64,000 nt of DNA from Trichobilharzia regenti (taxonomy: Eukaryota; Platyhelminthes; Trematoda; Strigeidida; Schistosomatidae). The first letter of the stretch is position 1; each line of letters starts with the position of its first letter. Where the stretch lies: the NCBI GenBank assembly GCA_944472135.2, contig OX235262.1, positions 83,054,903 through 83,118,902 on the forward strand. The letters are read 5' to 3'. Below the pieces are notes generated by a model. It saw only the letters and a program-made list of their open reading frames with translations. It searched no databases and was not told the DNA's origin. Shown one piece after another: positions 39,009 to 54,000 of the stretch. Both the position numbers and the translations under genes were made by a program.

Positions 39009-42000
39009 GCTTCTTTCAGATGCAAGCATCAAGTCACGCAAATGAAAAGATTTATCAGAAATTCAGAATATTTCTGTTTGCTAATAGCCGAAACATTTTA
39101 GTTTGGTTGCAATGTATGCAACTAATAAATCTCGCTTTCTTCAGTATCGTTTAACTGATATTAAATGTTACTGTATGCAAACTGATGACAGAAATAAAAC
39201 GATTTAAAGTGAGACGTTGATAAATAATGAACTAAACTAAACAAAATAATAAACTACAATATTTAATAGATTTCACTATTAAAAAACTATACAGTTAGGT
39301 TTACAAACATTATCTCATCTAAAACGACTTCTTAGGGATAGGTTTACACTCGAAACTCCATAGTAGACTTTAAGAAACCGAAATGAAATTTCTAGATTTG
39401 TAGCATAAATCAATCAGTGTGAATAAAACTATGATATGTACCCACATGATGTGTGTTTGTTTTTGACAGTCTGTTATATTTTGCAATGTGTATATAGATC
39501 GATATTCCATTATAACTGACAATATGCTTTTGTATGTCCACTAACTAAATAAACATGTATGACCTTGTTATCATATGACATTACAAACAATCATGGTAAG
39601 ATGACTGTCTATTGGTTCGTGTGTATTAGTCATTTTCATATATACTTTGCATTGTAAACTTTATATATATTTATTGTTCACACACTTTTTCGTACGTCTA
39701 AGTACCCTTCCACACACACTAATGTGACACTTAATTTCCTTGTCTGGAAAATACAAGTATCATCGTAAACCTAGTGGTCTTCTGATTTCCCTCTTTCCGC
39801 GTCAGGACTATTAACTACTCGAAGGGTACATAACATAATTGGCGACAGGGAAAATTCTATTAACCACTCAGCAAGTACACAACAAACTATCAAACAAATA
39901 CTCTCAGTATCAGAATAGTATAATATATAACTTTTTAAAACATACCTTCAGTGGTATTTCTGCGAATATTTATCTTCGGAATGAATGGAACTGAAATGAA
40001 GAATTATGAAAAAGGGGATTTTCGTGAAAGCTAGAAAAAACTGATCGTGAATAATCACTTAAAAATCATTCCTGCAAGATATTTAGCCATATGATGGAAT
40101 GAAAACCAAAATGAATTGTGATAAGAAACCACATGAATGCAAAAACATACAATTTCATGGGAATAAAACAAAAAAATGGAGAAACAAGCGAAAAAACCAA
40201 CAAAAGAGATAATAAAAAGTTCAACCCACGATAGGATAAACATTAAAACAACGAACTCAGGCAACAAAAAATAACAACAAAGAAAATATATACAGGATAA
40301 AGACATGAAACAAATAAATCAGCGGAGGAAGAAAACATAAAATAACCAGCGTAGCATGTGAGATAGACAACAAGGGACACGAGTGACATCACGTGACCAA
40401 AACACACAGATACAATCACAGCACCCATCTCATCACTGGTTGAACACGTCAACGTTTTATGTTTAACTGATATCATTGCTGCTGTTGCTTTCTCTGTTGC
40501 TGAGAAGCCTCCTGATGTCGAGAGAACATGGAGTCCAGTGACTAGGTGCGAGTACACCACGCCGTCATTGTTGTCACCGACAGACTATGCCCACTCGAAA
40601 CGGAATTACTTTGTACATGAGAATATGTGAGAGTGTGTGTGGGCACGTGTGTCATCTGCGTAACAGTGTTTGTGTTGAGTAAAGAGTGAGAAGACGTGTC
40701 GGCGTGAAACAGTGTGCCTAAACACCAACTCCCTCACCTAATAATCATTATGAAATTCACAAAATTCATGAGGGACTCACTTGGAACAGGCCGCCTCGTA
40801 GTCTTCGTCGTAGTAGTAGTTGGCGGGACAATAGTTGCTGTGAAGAGAGCAAAAACGCATGGCTCGAGGGGAGATAGAAAACTCGCGTCGACACGCTGCA
40901 TAACGAAAGTGTGTGTGTGTGTGTGGAGAAAAGTTGACCGAGACACGAACTTGAAACAAATTGAGCGTGTGTCAGTTGTAGTTGCAAACAAATCCACATG
41001 ACAGTGAGCCACAGAGACGAAGGAAATCACGAATATCGGAAACGTCTTTCAACCGTTCGGAATCACACGCGAACATCGAGCTTTGTCTTACGAAGATTCA
41101 TGACGTACCTGAGGGACAGTGTGTTCCAAGAATGCACGAGCAGAGAGATTAAACAGGTGAACTCACAGTGGTTGCTAAGTAATACTTTGTGACTAGAGAG
41201 AGAGAGAGACAAGTGTAGTGTGCATAAAAGTTATTCTACCAAGTAACATCATTGATGACAATCAGAAACAATGTGGTTGGTTGATACAACACTGTGAGAT
41301 TGTCGAGTGGATGTGTTGTGTCCAATGCACCTGTCTAAATGAACACAAAGTTGTCATTATCTCAGGGAGTTTAGGAGGAAACGATCCGTCCATGTTCCTG
41401 TGGTCTGCAGACCGATGTGCAGACCCTCTAGAGAGCTCGAGGTGATGCACATCGACACACTAACCATATTTTCAGGTGGAGATCTCTATTCTCCCACTAG
41501 CCAGTATGTAAGTTTCAGTTTATGTTTGAGTGTGTGTGTGTGTGTGTGTGGCGATCATTGTGAACCGAAGCAGTCATTCCTCCAACAAACGTTGCAGATC
41601 AAGCTTCAAATTTGTGAAGAGTGTGACTTTGGTATGGCCACTGTTACTGTGCTTTATTCACAGCATCATTTGTGTCATTTTGATGTGAAACAATGTGCTA
41701 TCACCATCTAAATCGCCTAACAAACGGTTTTGAAAATTCACAAAATTCATGACTGAACTCACTCGGAACAGGCCTCCTTGTTGTCCTGGTCGTAGTAGTG
41801 GGCGGCACAGTGGTGGCTGTCAAGAGAGGAAAAACACATGGCTAGAGGGGTGATGTAGAACTCGCGTGGACTCGTTGAGTGGCGAGTGTGTGTGTGTGTG
41901 TGGAGACAGGTTGAGTGAGTTGTGGTGCAGTACACCTAATTGCGCTGCAATTTCCATCAAGAGCTATTGTGTTAGTCTTGTGGGGATAATTAACATTTTG

Positions 42001-45000
42001 GAAGCAGTAAAACACGTGGGTGTGGAGGATTGATGTCTTCACAAATATATGTAGCCGATGTTGGTAGATGTGTGTACAGATGTCCAGACTTGCGTCTCAG
42101 AAAGTCTACCCGAGAAGGCATGTGTATCCCTACTTAGTTTTCTGGGTGCTGTAGGCACTTAAATCTCCAGAGCAAGTCGTCTCATCAACAAAACTCCGTA
42201 TTATGCGCCACAAGTGGGACTCAAAAAGACCAGTCACCGCATCGACTTCTGGGACAGAAAGTTTTCAGATGTCTGCAGTCCATTGGTATCAGCACAATAG
42301 GGACATGACTTCCTAGGAAGTGAACAACATGACTTACGCGTTCTGTGATCTTGGTGTAGATGTTCACACTGATGAAGCTGTATTCATAAAGTGAAATATA
42401 ATCGTTGGAGAATGAGTGGCGATCAGACAAAGGTACTGGGATATGTGGGAGCAATATCTGATCGTGGCGTAAGCACAATATTAACTATCATCCAACGTTC
42501 AATGCTACCTAGATTACTGTACATACGGACCAATCGAGTAGTCATAGCCAACTATTCTCTCGGTCGCTCACACAACACAATAAATCACACAGATGATTTG
42601 GATACCCTTCCGGTGAGACACACTCGAACTGCATCGAGAGTTTGGGAGATTACTTGAAAGGGGGATCATAGCAGTCAATACATGAGCGAACAGCATGACA
42701 GAGTGTCATGTGGATGAATCTGTGTGCAGAATTCGGTTTGGAGTGTCACTGAAGACACCCGTAAGGAACTGCGAGATATTCTTGGAACGCATACTTGAAA
42801 TTTACCTCGGACAACTATTTATTCAACACTTACTTAGATTTCCAGTAAAAGAACTTTCAAAATACACGTTTTTACCTCAACCTCATCTGACTGGTTGATG
42901 TGGGTTGGTCAAGCTCTTTACGGCGGTCGTTCACCTGGGTCGCTACATATTTCACACTTATTGTAACCATTTACCCTTCGATTGAAATGTATTGATTATC
43001 CCAATCGCTGACCTTTGTGACCAGTGAAAGTAGAAAAGCCTGACTTATTCAGCAACTCCACATCAATCAACTGGTTTCCAGTGACCCAATCTCGTTTTCT
43101 ATATTCCATGCTTTCCATGCTTCAGATCACTGATTTCCCGTCACGTCGTATCATCAATAATTCTCACAAGAGTTGTGAATGCTTTGTGAACGGAACAACC
43201 AGACATGTCCTATCTGAGTTGTCCCATACGACTGACATACATGTTCAGAAAACAATCGTTGAAATACGATACTCGGGAATTCGAGATGAGACCGGTTTCA
43301 TTGTGGAAGGAGATCTTGACAATCAGTTCTACTTTCACAGAGTGGTTCACACACAATCGTGTCTGTAAATTTCATCCATCTTGGCTTTTTGGTGGCAGAT
43401 GGTGTTTCAGCGTATGAAGTACGTTGTATTCACACTGAACTTCCCTCACATAAACGACTGCCAACCGCATCAGTTTGAACTACCCATGGATGCGAAATTG
43501 TGTAGGTATTTACATAACAGAGACACTCGTATAGTGACAGTAAGACAAATATTAAATACAATGACGGAGAAAAGAAGACCTACTTGGTTTTGGAGAGGGT
43601 CCATATGTCGCTGGAAAAAAAGATGAGAAATTAGTGGAGTGAATATGCGTGACAATTTAATCACGTGGAACAGATCACGTGTAACTGTGTAGTTCCTAGT
43701 AGACTTGGAACACTTTCGATGTCAAGAATTACACCGTTGTTCGTTAGCGAAATACAGTAAAGATTCATACTTTCGGCGTTTCATCTTCAGTCCACATAAT
43801 TCTCTCTTTGGCGTTGAAATGTTTCCCTAGCTGTTCAAATATTCCCTTAATTACTCACAATAAGCAATTTTACACGCCATCGACTAGTCACATATGACAC
43901 GAATTGACAAACATATCGTCAGTATCTTTCTTCGTTTCTTGTTGTCTTCGAATGTATAATTCACGTTTCTTCAGAGTCTGTTTGTCTCTTTCCGGACAGA
44001 ACACTGTGTTACAACTTTTCAAGTGTAGGCCATACGATTCTCACGTAGATTTTTCGATTTGAGTTGGCGTATTCGCGAATGACTATCTGAATTTCTTTTC
44101 GTGTCTTCATTCCCACTAAATTCTTTCACAAATTCCATCTGGATTAACACACTTTTGATCAACGCATGTTTTATAGTGTGATTTTGGGTGAATGTAGTCG
44201 ATTCCGACACACTGTAGTAGTAAGTACTGGGATAGCTCTCAATAAAGTTTACAGCGGTATAATTAGTTATTAATCTATGCTTCGAAGTGCATTCGTAAAC
44301 ATTTGACTTACATCTTCTCATCACTCTACGGGGAACGAATTTTCTGGTTGTAGGTACTGTAACAAAGTCAAAGAGTTCACAACAACCAGTTATTTATTCA
44401 ATATGATCAAATAGTTCAAGAGATTTAAAACTAAAACCTTAAAGTTCGTCATATTCTGTGAAGTCGTTAAACCTGGATTTGTTGAGATTTATCTGACTGC
44501 AATAGTTTATATCACTGAATGCGACTTAGTGACCTCAGTAGGCTGTTTTCGAGTGCCACATTAACTAAAAGTGAACTGATATAGTGAAATTTCTCGCGCT
44601 AGCGATCTAGTGGAATTGAGATAGAAGTGACCAAATAATTCTCTTTTGAGAAAGGCGATGATCGAATACAACCTTATTCAACAGGGGAAACTGCAAAAGC
44701 GACAACTAGTAGGAAACGGTTGAAAAGAGGACAAATGAAAATAACGAATGCCGCCAGAACTCGAACGCATTATATGCAAACATCGAGAAAATGAAAGCGA
44801 CGCAATGTTTCGCTGAGAAATACAGCTCAAGCCGAAAATCATTAATGAATATCAGAGATATTTTAAAACCAGTGTGGAAAACCAGTTGAACGAGAAAGAA
44901 ATTCGCAAATGCACGAGATAAATAACATGTAAGAGCGAAATACGACAAGATTACGACAGGAGTACAGTAGAGCAGGAAACACATAGAAGTCTCCAATAAA

Positions 45001-48000
45001 TTACATGACAAATAATATGGTTCCCGTTGTACATACACGAATATGTTCACGGCCACATATGCTTCGATGAACACAAATGCGCGTCCAGGTGAAATCACAT
45101 ATCCCAACCAACCGAAACACTGAGCAGAACGCCTGTGACAAAGAAAAGGGGAGGCGAGTGACATCACATCACCCAAACACACAGATGAGATCAGAGCACG
45201 CATCTCATCACTGGCTGACCGTGTTGATGTTGTGCGCTTAAATACGGTTGTTGTTGTTTTTGTTGCTGAGAAGCCTCCTGATGTCGAGAGAACATGGAGT
45301 CCAGTGACTAGGTGCGAGTACACCACGCCGTCATTGTTGTCACCGACAGACTATGCCCACTCGAAACGGAATTACTTTGTACATGAGAATATGTGAGAGT
45401 GTGTGTGGGCACGTGTGTCATCTGCGTAACAGTGTTTGTGTTGAGTAAAGAGTGAGAAGACGTGTTGGTATGACACAATGTTAATAACACTATTTCTATC
45501 CCTTATAAATCGGTTTTGAAAATTCACAAAATTCATGACTGAACTCACTCGGAACAGGCCTCCTTGTTGTCCTGGTCGTAGTAGTGGGCGGCACAGTGGT
45601 GGCTGTCAAGAGAGGAAAAACACATAGCTAAAAGGGTGATGGACAACTCACGTGCACTGGTTGAGTGGTGAGTGTGTGTGTGTGGACAGGTTGAGTGAGT
45701 TGGGGTGCATGAATATGTCTGGTGATGGGTCTCGTGACGCCAGAGAAAGCTAGTTTACTAGTCAACAGTACTGGCGATGTGAAGAAGAGTGGGAGGTATT
45801 GGACGGATAATGTTGTTTGTTGAGATGACGTGTTCGGACAGTTTTACGAGTGGAAGAGGAGTGTGAATCTCAGTCGAGTCATCACCTGTTGTGAATTTGG
45901 TGACGATGGAAATGCACTGCACTGCACCAGCAATACAAATACACTCGGTGAGTTGAAAGAGGAGACTCCGTCAGTGAGAAGCGCTGACGGAACTTCGGAA
46001 CGACTCGTGTATGGGTGACAATGGAGGGCTGACTCGAACGTGAACTTGGCCATGTTGCATACCAGAATGCACTGGTAGTGTAGAATAAATACAAAGGCCA
46101 AGAGATATTGAGCAGGTCGTCTTCATGAGTGTTTGCAATTCATGTTGGACGGAAGTCGTGGGTGTTGACCACCAGTGGGATTCTCGATGTAGTGATGGCC
46201 TGATGAAGCAGTGAGTCTCGTCACCCACTCTGTGAATTATCCCGTGAAATGTTACAGGCCATCTTTACTCATGCATTTTCATATTAAGTAAATGATTAAT
46301 AATATCTTATTTCCTGAAAGTGTTCAACATGAGGGGTTTTGTTTTATTGTCATCATCACTAACTTGGAACAGAATATCACTTTGAATTACTCAAATATAT
46401 GATTGACCTCAGCCGTTGTGAAATGGTTACCCGTTTAACAGACACAAAATCAAAATGAAAATGTCGAAGGCAGTACATAGAAAATGCAAAAATGGAAACA
46501 TCGACACCGATGAATAGTCTTTCCAAGCATAAAGGCGGTTTCCCAAAATTCACAAAATAAAATTATTTGCATGAGTTTAAATTGCGTTCAATCCCTGTCA
46601 GCTGTATTTGCATACAAATCGATACGAGAGTCAGTAACAACAACGTAGGAAATTAGGAATATAGGGAACGTCTTTCAATTGTTCGGAATCACACGCGAAC
46701 ATCGAGCTTTGTCTTACGAAGATTCATGACGTACCTGAGGGACAGTGTGTTCCAAGAATGCACGAGCAGAGAGATTAAACAGGTGAACTCACAGTGGTTG
46801 CTAAGTAATACTTTGTGACTAGAGAGAGAGAGAGACAAGTGTAGTGTGCATAAAAGTTATTCTACCAAGTAACATCATTGATGACAATCAGAAACAATGT
46901 GGTTGGTTGATACAACACTGTGAGATTGTCGAGTGGATGTGTTGTGTCCAATGCACCTGTCTAAATGAACACAAAGTTGTCATTATCTCAGGGAGTTTAG
47001 GAGGAAACGATCCGTCCATGTTCCTGTGGTCTGCAGACCGACGTGCAGACCCTCTAGAGAGCTCGAGGTGATGCACATCGGCACACTAACCATATTTTCA
47101 GGTGGAGATCTCTATTCTCCCACTAGCCAGTATGTAAGTTTCAGTTTATGTTTGAGTGTGTGAGTGTGTGTGTGTGTGTGGCGATCATTGTGAACCGAAG
47201 CAGTCATTCCTCCAACAAACGTTGCAGATCAAGCTTCAAATTTGTGAAGAGTGTGACTTTGGTATGGCCACTGTTACTGTGCTTTATTCACAGCATCATT
47301 TGTGTCATTTTGATGTGAAACAATGTGCTATCACCATCTAAATCGCCTAACAAACGGTTTTGAAAATTCACAAAATTCATGACTGAACTCACTCGGAACA
47401 GGCCTCCTTGTTGTCCTGGTCGTAGTAGTGGGCGGCACAGTGGTGGCTGTCAAGAGAGGAAAAACACATGGCTAGAGGGGTGATGTAGAACTCGCGTGGA
47501 CTCGTTGAGTGGCGAGTGTGTGTGTGTGTGTGGAGACAGGTTGAGTGAGTTGTGGTGCAGTACACCTAATTGCGCTGCAATTTCCATCAAGAGCTATTGT
47601 GTTAGTCTTGTGGGGATAATTAACATTTTGGAAGCAGTAAAACACGTGGGTGTGGAGGATTGATGTCTTCACAAATATATGTAGCCGATGTTGGTAGATA
47701 AGTGTACAGATGTCCAGACTTGTGCCTCAGAAAGTCTACCCGAGAAGGCATGTGTATCCCTACTTAGTTTTCTGGGTGCTGTAGGCACTTAAATCTCCAG
47801 AGCAAGTTGTCTCATCAACAAAACTCCGTATTATGCGCCACAAGTGGGACTCAAAAAGACCAGTCACCGCATCGACTTCTGGGACAGAAAGTTTTCAGAT
47901 ATCTGCAGTCCATTGGTATCAGCACAATAGGGACATGACTTCCTAGGAAGTGAACAACATGACTTACGCATTCTGTGATCTTGGTGTAGATGTTCACGTT

Positions 48001-51000
48001 GATGAAGGTGTATTCATAAAGTGAAATATAATCGTTGGAGAATGAGTGGCGATCAGACACAGGTACTGGGATATGTGGGAGCAATATCTGATCGTGGCGT
48101 AAGCACAATATTAACTATCATCCAACGTTCAATGCTACTTAGATTACTGTACATACGGACCAATCGAGTAGTCATAGCCAACTATTCTCTCGGTCGCTCA
48201 CACAACACAATAAATCACACAGATGATTTGGATACCCTTCCGGTGAGACACACTCGAACTGCATCGAGAGTTTGGGAGATTACTTGAAAGGGGGATCATA
48301 GCAGTCAATACATGAGCGAACAGCATGACAGAGTGTCATGTGGATGAATCTGTGTGCAGAATTCGGTTTGGAGTGTCACTGAAGACACCCGTAAGGAACT
48401 GCGAGATATTCTTGGAACGCATACTTGAAATTTACCTCGGACAACTATTTATTCAACACTTACTTAGATTTCCAGTAAAAGAACTTTCAAAATACACGTT
48501 TTTACCTCAACCTCATCTGACTGGTTGATGTGGGTTGGTCAAGCTCTTTACGGCGGTCGTTCACCTGGGTCGCTGCATATTTCACACTTATTGTAACCAT
48601 TTACCCTTCGATTGAAATGTATTGATTATCCCAATCGCTGACCTTTGTGACCAGTGAAAGTAGAAAAGCCTGACTTATTCAGCAACTCCACATCAATCAA
48701 CTGGTTTCCAGTGGCCCAATCTCGTTTTCTATATTCCATGCTTTCCATGCTTCAGATCACTGATTTCCCATCACGTCGTATCATCACTAATTCTCACAAG
48801 AGTTGTGAATGCTTTGTGAACGGAACAACCAGACATGTCCTATCTGAGTTGTCCCATACGACTGACATACATGTTCAGAAAACAATCATTGAAATACGAT
48901 ACTCGGGAATTCGAGATGAGACCGGTTTCATTGTGGAAGGAGACCTTGACAATCAGTTCTACTTTCACAGAGTGGTTCACACACAATCGTGTCTGCAAAT
49001 TTCATCCACCTTGGCTTTTTGGTGGCAGATGGTGTTTCAGCGTATGAAGTACGTTGTATTCACACTGAACTTCCCTCACACAAACGACTGCCAACCGCAT
49101 CAGTTTGAGCTACCCATGGATGCGAAATTGTGTAGGTATTTACATAACAGAGACACTCGTATAGTGACAGTAAGACAAATATTAAATACAATGACGGAGA
49201 AAAGAAGACCTACTTGGTTTTGGAGAGGGTTCATACGTCGCTGGAAAAAAAGATGAGAAATTAGTGGAGTGAATATGCGTGACAATTTAATCACGTGGAA
49301 CAGATCACGTGTAACTTTGTAGTTCCTAGTAGACTTGGAACACTTTCGATGTCTAGACTTACACCATTGTTCGTTATCAAAGTATAGTAAAGCTTTATTC
49401 TTTCAGGGTTTCGGCTTCATTCTGCACATTCCTCACTTCAGAGTTAAAATGTTTCCTTGTCTTTTCAAACATTCCCTTAGTTACTCACAATAAGCAATAT
49501 TACACGCCATCGACTAGTCACATGTGACACGAATCGACAAACATATCGTCAGTATCTTTCTTCGTTTCTTGTTGTCTTCGAATGTATAATTCACGTTTCT
49601 TCAGAGTCTGTTTGTCTCTTTCCGGACAGAACACTGTGTTACAACTTTTCAAGTGTAGGCCATACGATTCTCACGTAGATTTTTCGATTTGAGTTGGCGT
49701 ATTCGCGAATGACTATCTGAATTTCTTTTCGTGTCTTCATTCCCACTAAATTCTTTCAAAACTTCCATCTGGATTAACACACTTTTGATCAACGCATGTT
49801 TTATAGTGTGATTTTGGGTGAATGTAGTCGATTCCGACACACTGTAGTAGTAAGTACTGGGATAGCTCTCAATAAAGTTTACAGCGGTATAATTAGTTAT
49901 TAATCTATGCTTCGAAGTGCATTCGTAAACATTTGACTTACATCTTCTCATCACTCTACGGGGAACGAATTTTCTGGTTGTAGGTACTGTAACAAAGTCA
50001 AAGAGTTCACAACAACCAGTTATTTATTCAATATGATCAAATAGTTCAAGAGATTTAAAGCTAAAACCTTAAAGTTCGTCATATTCTGTGAAGTCGTTAA
50101 ACCTGGATTTGTTGAGATTTATCTGACTGCAATAGTTTATATCACTGAATGCGACTTAGTGACCTCAGTAGGCTGTTTTCGAGTGCCACATTAACTAAAA
50201 GTGAACTGATATAGTGAAATTTCTCGCGCTAGCGATCTAGTGGAATTGAGATAGAAGTGACCAAATAATTCTCTTTTGAGAAAGGCGATGATCGAATACA
50301 ACCTAATTCAACAGGGGAAACTGCAAAAGCGACAACTAGTAGGAAACGGTTGAAAAGAGGACAAATGAAAATAACGAATGCCGCCAGAACTCGAACGCAT
50401 TATATGCAGACATCGAGAAAATGAAAGCGACGCAATGTTGCGCTGAGAAATACAGCTCAAGCCGAAAATCATTAATGAATATCAGAGATATTTTAAAACC
50501 AGTGTGGAAAACCAGTTGAACGAGAAAGAAATTCGCAAATGCACGAGATAAATAACATGTAAGAGCGAAATACGACAAGATTACGACAGGAGTACAGTAG
50601 AGCAGGAAACACATAGAAGTCTCCAATAAATTACATGACAAATAATATGGTTCCCGTTGTACATACACGAATATGTTCACGGCCACATATGCTTCGATGA
50701 ACACAAATGCGCGTCCAGGTGAAATCACATATCCCAACCAACCGAAACACTGAGCAGAACGCCTGTGACAAAGAAAAGGGGAGGCGAGTGACATCACATC
50801 ACCCAAACACACAGATGAGATCAGAGCACGCATCTCATCACTGGCTGACCGTGTTGATGTTGTGCGCTTAAATACGGTTGTTGTTGTTTTTGTTGCTGAG
50901 AAGCCTTCTGATGTCGAGAGAACATGGAGTTCAGTGGCTTGCAGTAAGTACACCACGCTGTCATTGTTGTCACCGACAGACTGTGCTCACTCGAAACGGA

Positions 51001-54000
51001 ATTACTTTGTACATGAGAATATGTGAGAGTGTGTGTGGGCACGTGTGTCTTCTGCGTAACAGTGTTTCAGTTGAGAAGGGAGTAAGAAGTCGTGTCAGTG
51101 TGAAACAATGTTACTAATAATATCTCTCTCGCCTACTAGTTGGTTTTGAAAATTCACAAAATTCAAGATGGACTCACTTGGAACAGGCCTCCTCGTAGTC
51201 TTCGTCGTAGTAGTGGGCGGCACAGTGGTGGCTGTGAAGGGAGGAAAAACACATGGATTGAGGGGTGATGGACAACTCACGTGGACTGGTTGAGCGGCGA
51301 GCGTGTGTGTGAGTGTGGCGAGGGGGACAGGTTGAGTGAGTTGGGGTGCATGAATATGTCTGGTGATGGGTCTCGTGACGCCAGAGAAAGCTAGTTTACT
51401 AGTCAACAGTACTGGCGATGTGAAGAAGAGTGGGAGGTATTGGACGGATAATGTTGTTTGTTGAGATGACGTGTTCGGACAGTTTTACGAGTGGAAGAGG
51501 AGTGTGAATCTCAGTCGAGTCATCACCTGTTGTGAATTTGGTGACGATGGAAATGCACTGCACTGCACCAGCAATACAAATACACTCGGTGAGTTGAAAG
51601 AGGAGACTCCGTCAGTGAGAAGCGCTGACGGAACTTCGGAACGACTCGTGTATGGGTGACAATGGAGGGCTGACTCGAACGTGAACTTGGCCATGTTGCA
51701 TACCAGAATGCACTGGTAGTGTAGAATAAATACAAAGGCCAAGAGATATTGAGCAGGTCGTCTTCATGAGTGTTTGCAATTCATGTTGGACGGAAGTCGT
51801 GGGTGTTGACCACCAGTGGGATTCTCGATGTAGTGATGGCCTGATGAAGCAGTGAGTCTCGTCACCCACTCTGTGAATTATCCCGTGAAATGTTACAGGC
51901 CATCTTTACTCATGCATTTTCATATTAAGTAAATGATTAATAATATCTTATTTCCTGAAAGTGTTCAACATGAGGGGTTTTGTTTTATTGTCATCATCAC
52001 TAACTTGGAACAGAATATCACTTTGAATTACTCAAATATATGATTGACCTCAGCCGTTGTGAAATGGTTACCCGTTTAACAGACACAAAATCAAAATGAA
52101 AATGTCGAAGGCAGTACATAGAAAATGCAAAAATGGAAACATCGACACCGATGAATAGTCTTTCCAAGCATAAAGGCGGTTTCCCAAAATTCACAAAATA
52201 AAATTATTTGCATGAGTTTAAATTGCGTTCAATCCCTGTCAGCTGTATTTGCATACAAATCGATACGAGAGTCAGTAACAACAACGTAGGAAATTAGGAA
52301 TATAGGGAACGTCTTTCAATTGTTCGGAATCACACGCGAACATCGAGCTTTGTCTTACGAAGATTCATGACGTACCTGAGGGACAGTGTGTTCCAAGAAT
52401 GCACGAGCAGAGAGATTAAACAGGTGAACTCACAGTGGTTGCTAAGTAATACTTTGTGACTAGAGAGAGAGAGAGACAAGTGTAGTGTGCATAAAAGTTA
52501 TTCTACCAAGTAACATCATTGATGACAATCAGAAACAATGTGGTTGGTTGATACAACACTGTGAGATTGTCGAGTGGATGTGTTGTGTCCAATGCACCTG
52601 TCTAAATGAACACAAAGTTGTCATTATCTCAGGGAGTTTAGGAGGAAACGATCCGTCCATGTTCCTGTGGTCTGCAGACCGACGTGCAGACCCTCTAGAG
52701 AGCTCGAGGTGATGCACATCGGCACACTAACCATATTTTCAGGTGGAGATCTCTATTCTCCCACTAGCCAGTATGTAAGTTTCAGTTTATGTTTGAGTGT
52801 GTGAGTGTGTGTGTGTGTGTGGCGATCATTGTGAACCGAAGCAGTCATTCCTCCAACAAACGTTGCAGATCAAGCTTCAAATTTGTGAAGAGTGTGACTT
52901 TGGTATGGCCACTGTTACTGTGCTTTATTCACAGCATCATTTGTGTCATTTTGATGTGAAACAATGTGCTATCACCATCTAAATCGCCTAACAAACGGTT
53001 TTGAAAATTCACAAAATTCATGACTGAACTCACTCGGAACAGGCCTCCTTGTTGTCCTGGTCGTAGTAGTGGGCGGCACAGTGGTGGCTGTCAAGAGAGG
53101 AAAAACACATGGCTAGAGGGGTGATGTAGAACTCGCGTGGACTCGTTGAGTGGCGAGTGTGTGTGTGTGTGTGGAGACAGGTTGAGTGAGTTGTGGTGCA
53201 GTACACCTAATTGCGCTGCAATTTCCATCAAGAGCTATTGTGTTAGTCTTGTGGGGATAATTAACATTTTGGAAGCAGTAAAACACGTGGGTGTGGAGGA
53301 TTGATGTCTTCACAAATATATGTAGCCGATGTTGGTAGATAAGTGTACAGATGTCCAGACTTGCGTCTCAGAAAGTCTACCCGAGAAGGCATGTGTATCC
53401 CTACTTAGTTTTCTGGGTGCTGTAGGCACTTAAATCTCCAGAGCAAGTTGTCTCATCAACAAAACTCCGTATTATGCGCCACAAGTGGGACTCAAAAAGA
53501 CCAGTCACCGCATCGACTTCTGGGACAGAAAGTTTTCAGATATCTGCAGTCCATTGGTATCAGCACAATAGGGACATGACTTCCTAGGAAGTGAACAACA
53601 TGACTTACGCATTCTGTGATCTTGGTGTAGATGTTCACGTTGATGAAGGTGTATTCATAAAGTGAAATATAATCGTTGGAGAATGAGTGGCGATCAGACA
53701 CAGGTACTGGGATATGTGGGAGCAATATCTGATCGTGGCGTAAGCACAATATTAACTATCATCCAACGTTCAATGCTACTTAGATTACTGTACATACGGA
53801 CCAATCGAGTAGTCATAGCCAACTATTCTCTCGGTCGCTCACACAACACAATAAATCACACAGATGATTTGGATACCCTTCCGGTGAGACACACTCGAAC
53901 TGCATCGAGAGTTTGGGAGATTACTTGAAAGGGGGATCATAGCAGTCAATACATGAGCGAACAGCATGACAGAGTGTCATGTGGATGAATCTGTGTGCAG

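Noticed and set aside
41100..41115. gtacgt donor-like site repeated at 41.1, 46.7, 52.4 and 57.7 kb
   Set aside because: No acceptor at a usable distance upstream.
48654..49256. 200-codon plus-strand frame in 5.6-kb units 2 and 3 (also 54295-54897)
   Set aside because: It is interrupted by a stop in unit 1 (two pieces, 43024-43368 and 43381-43626), closed by many stops in the diverged relative at 37.0-37.5 kb, and overlaps a micro-exon in antisense.
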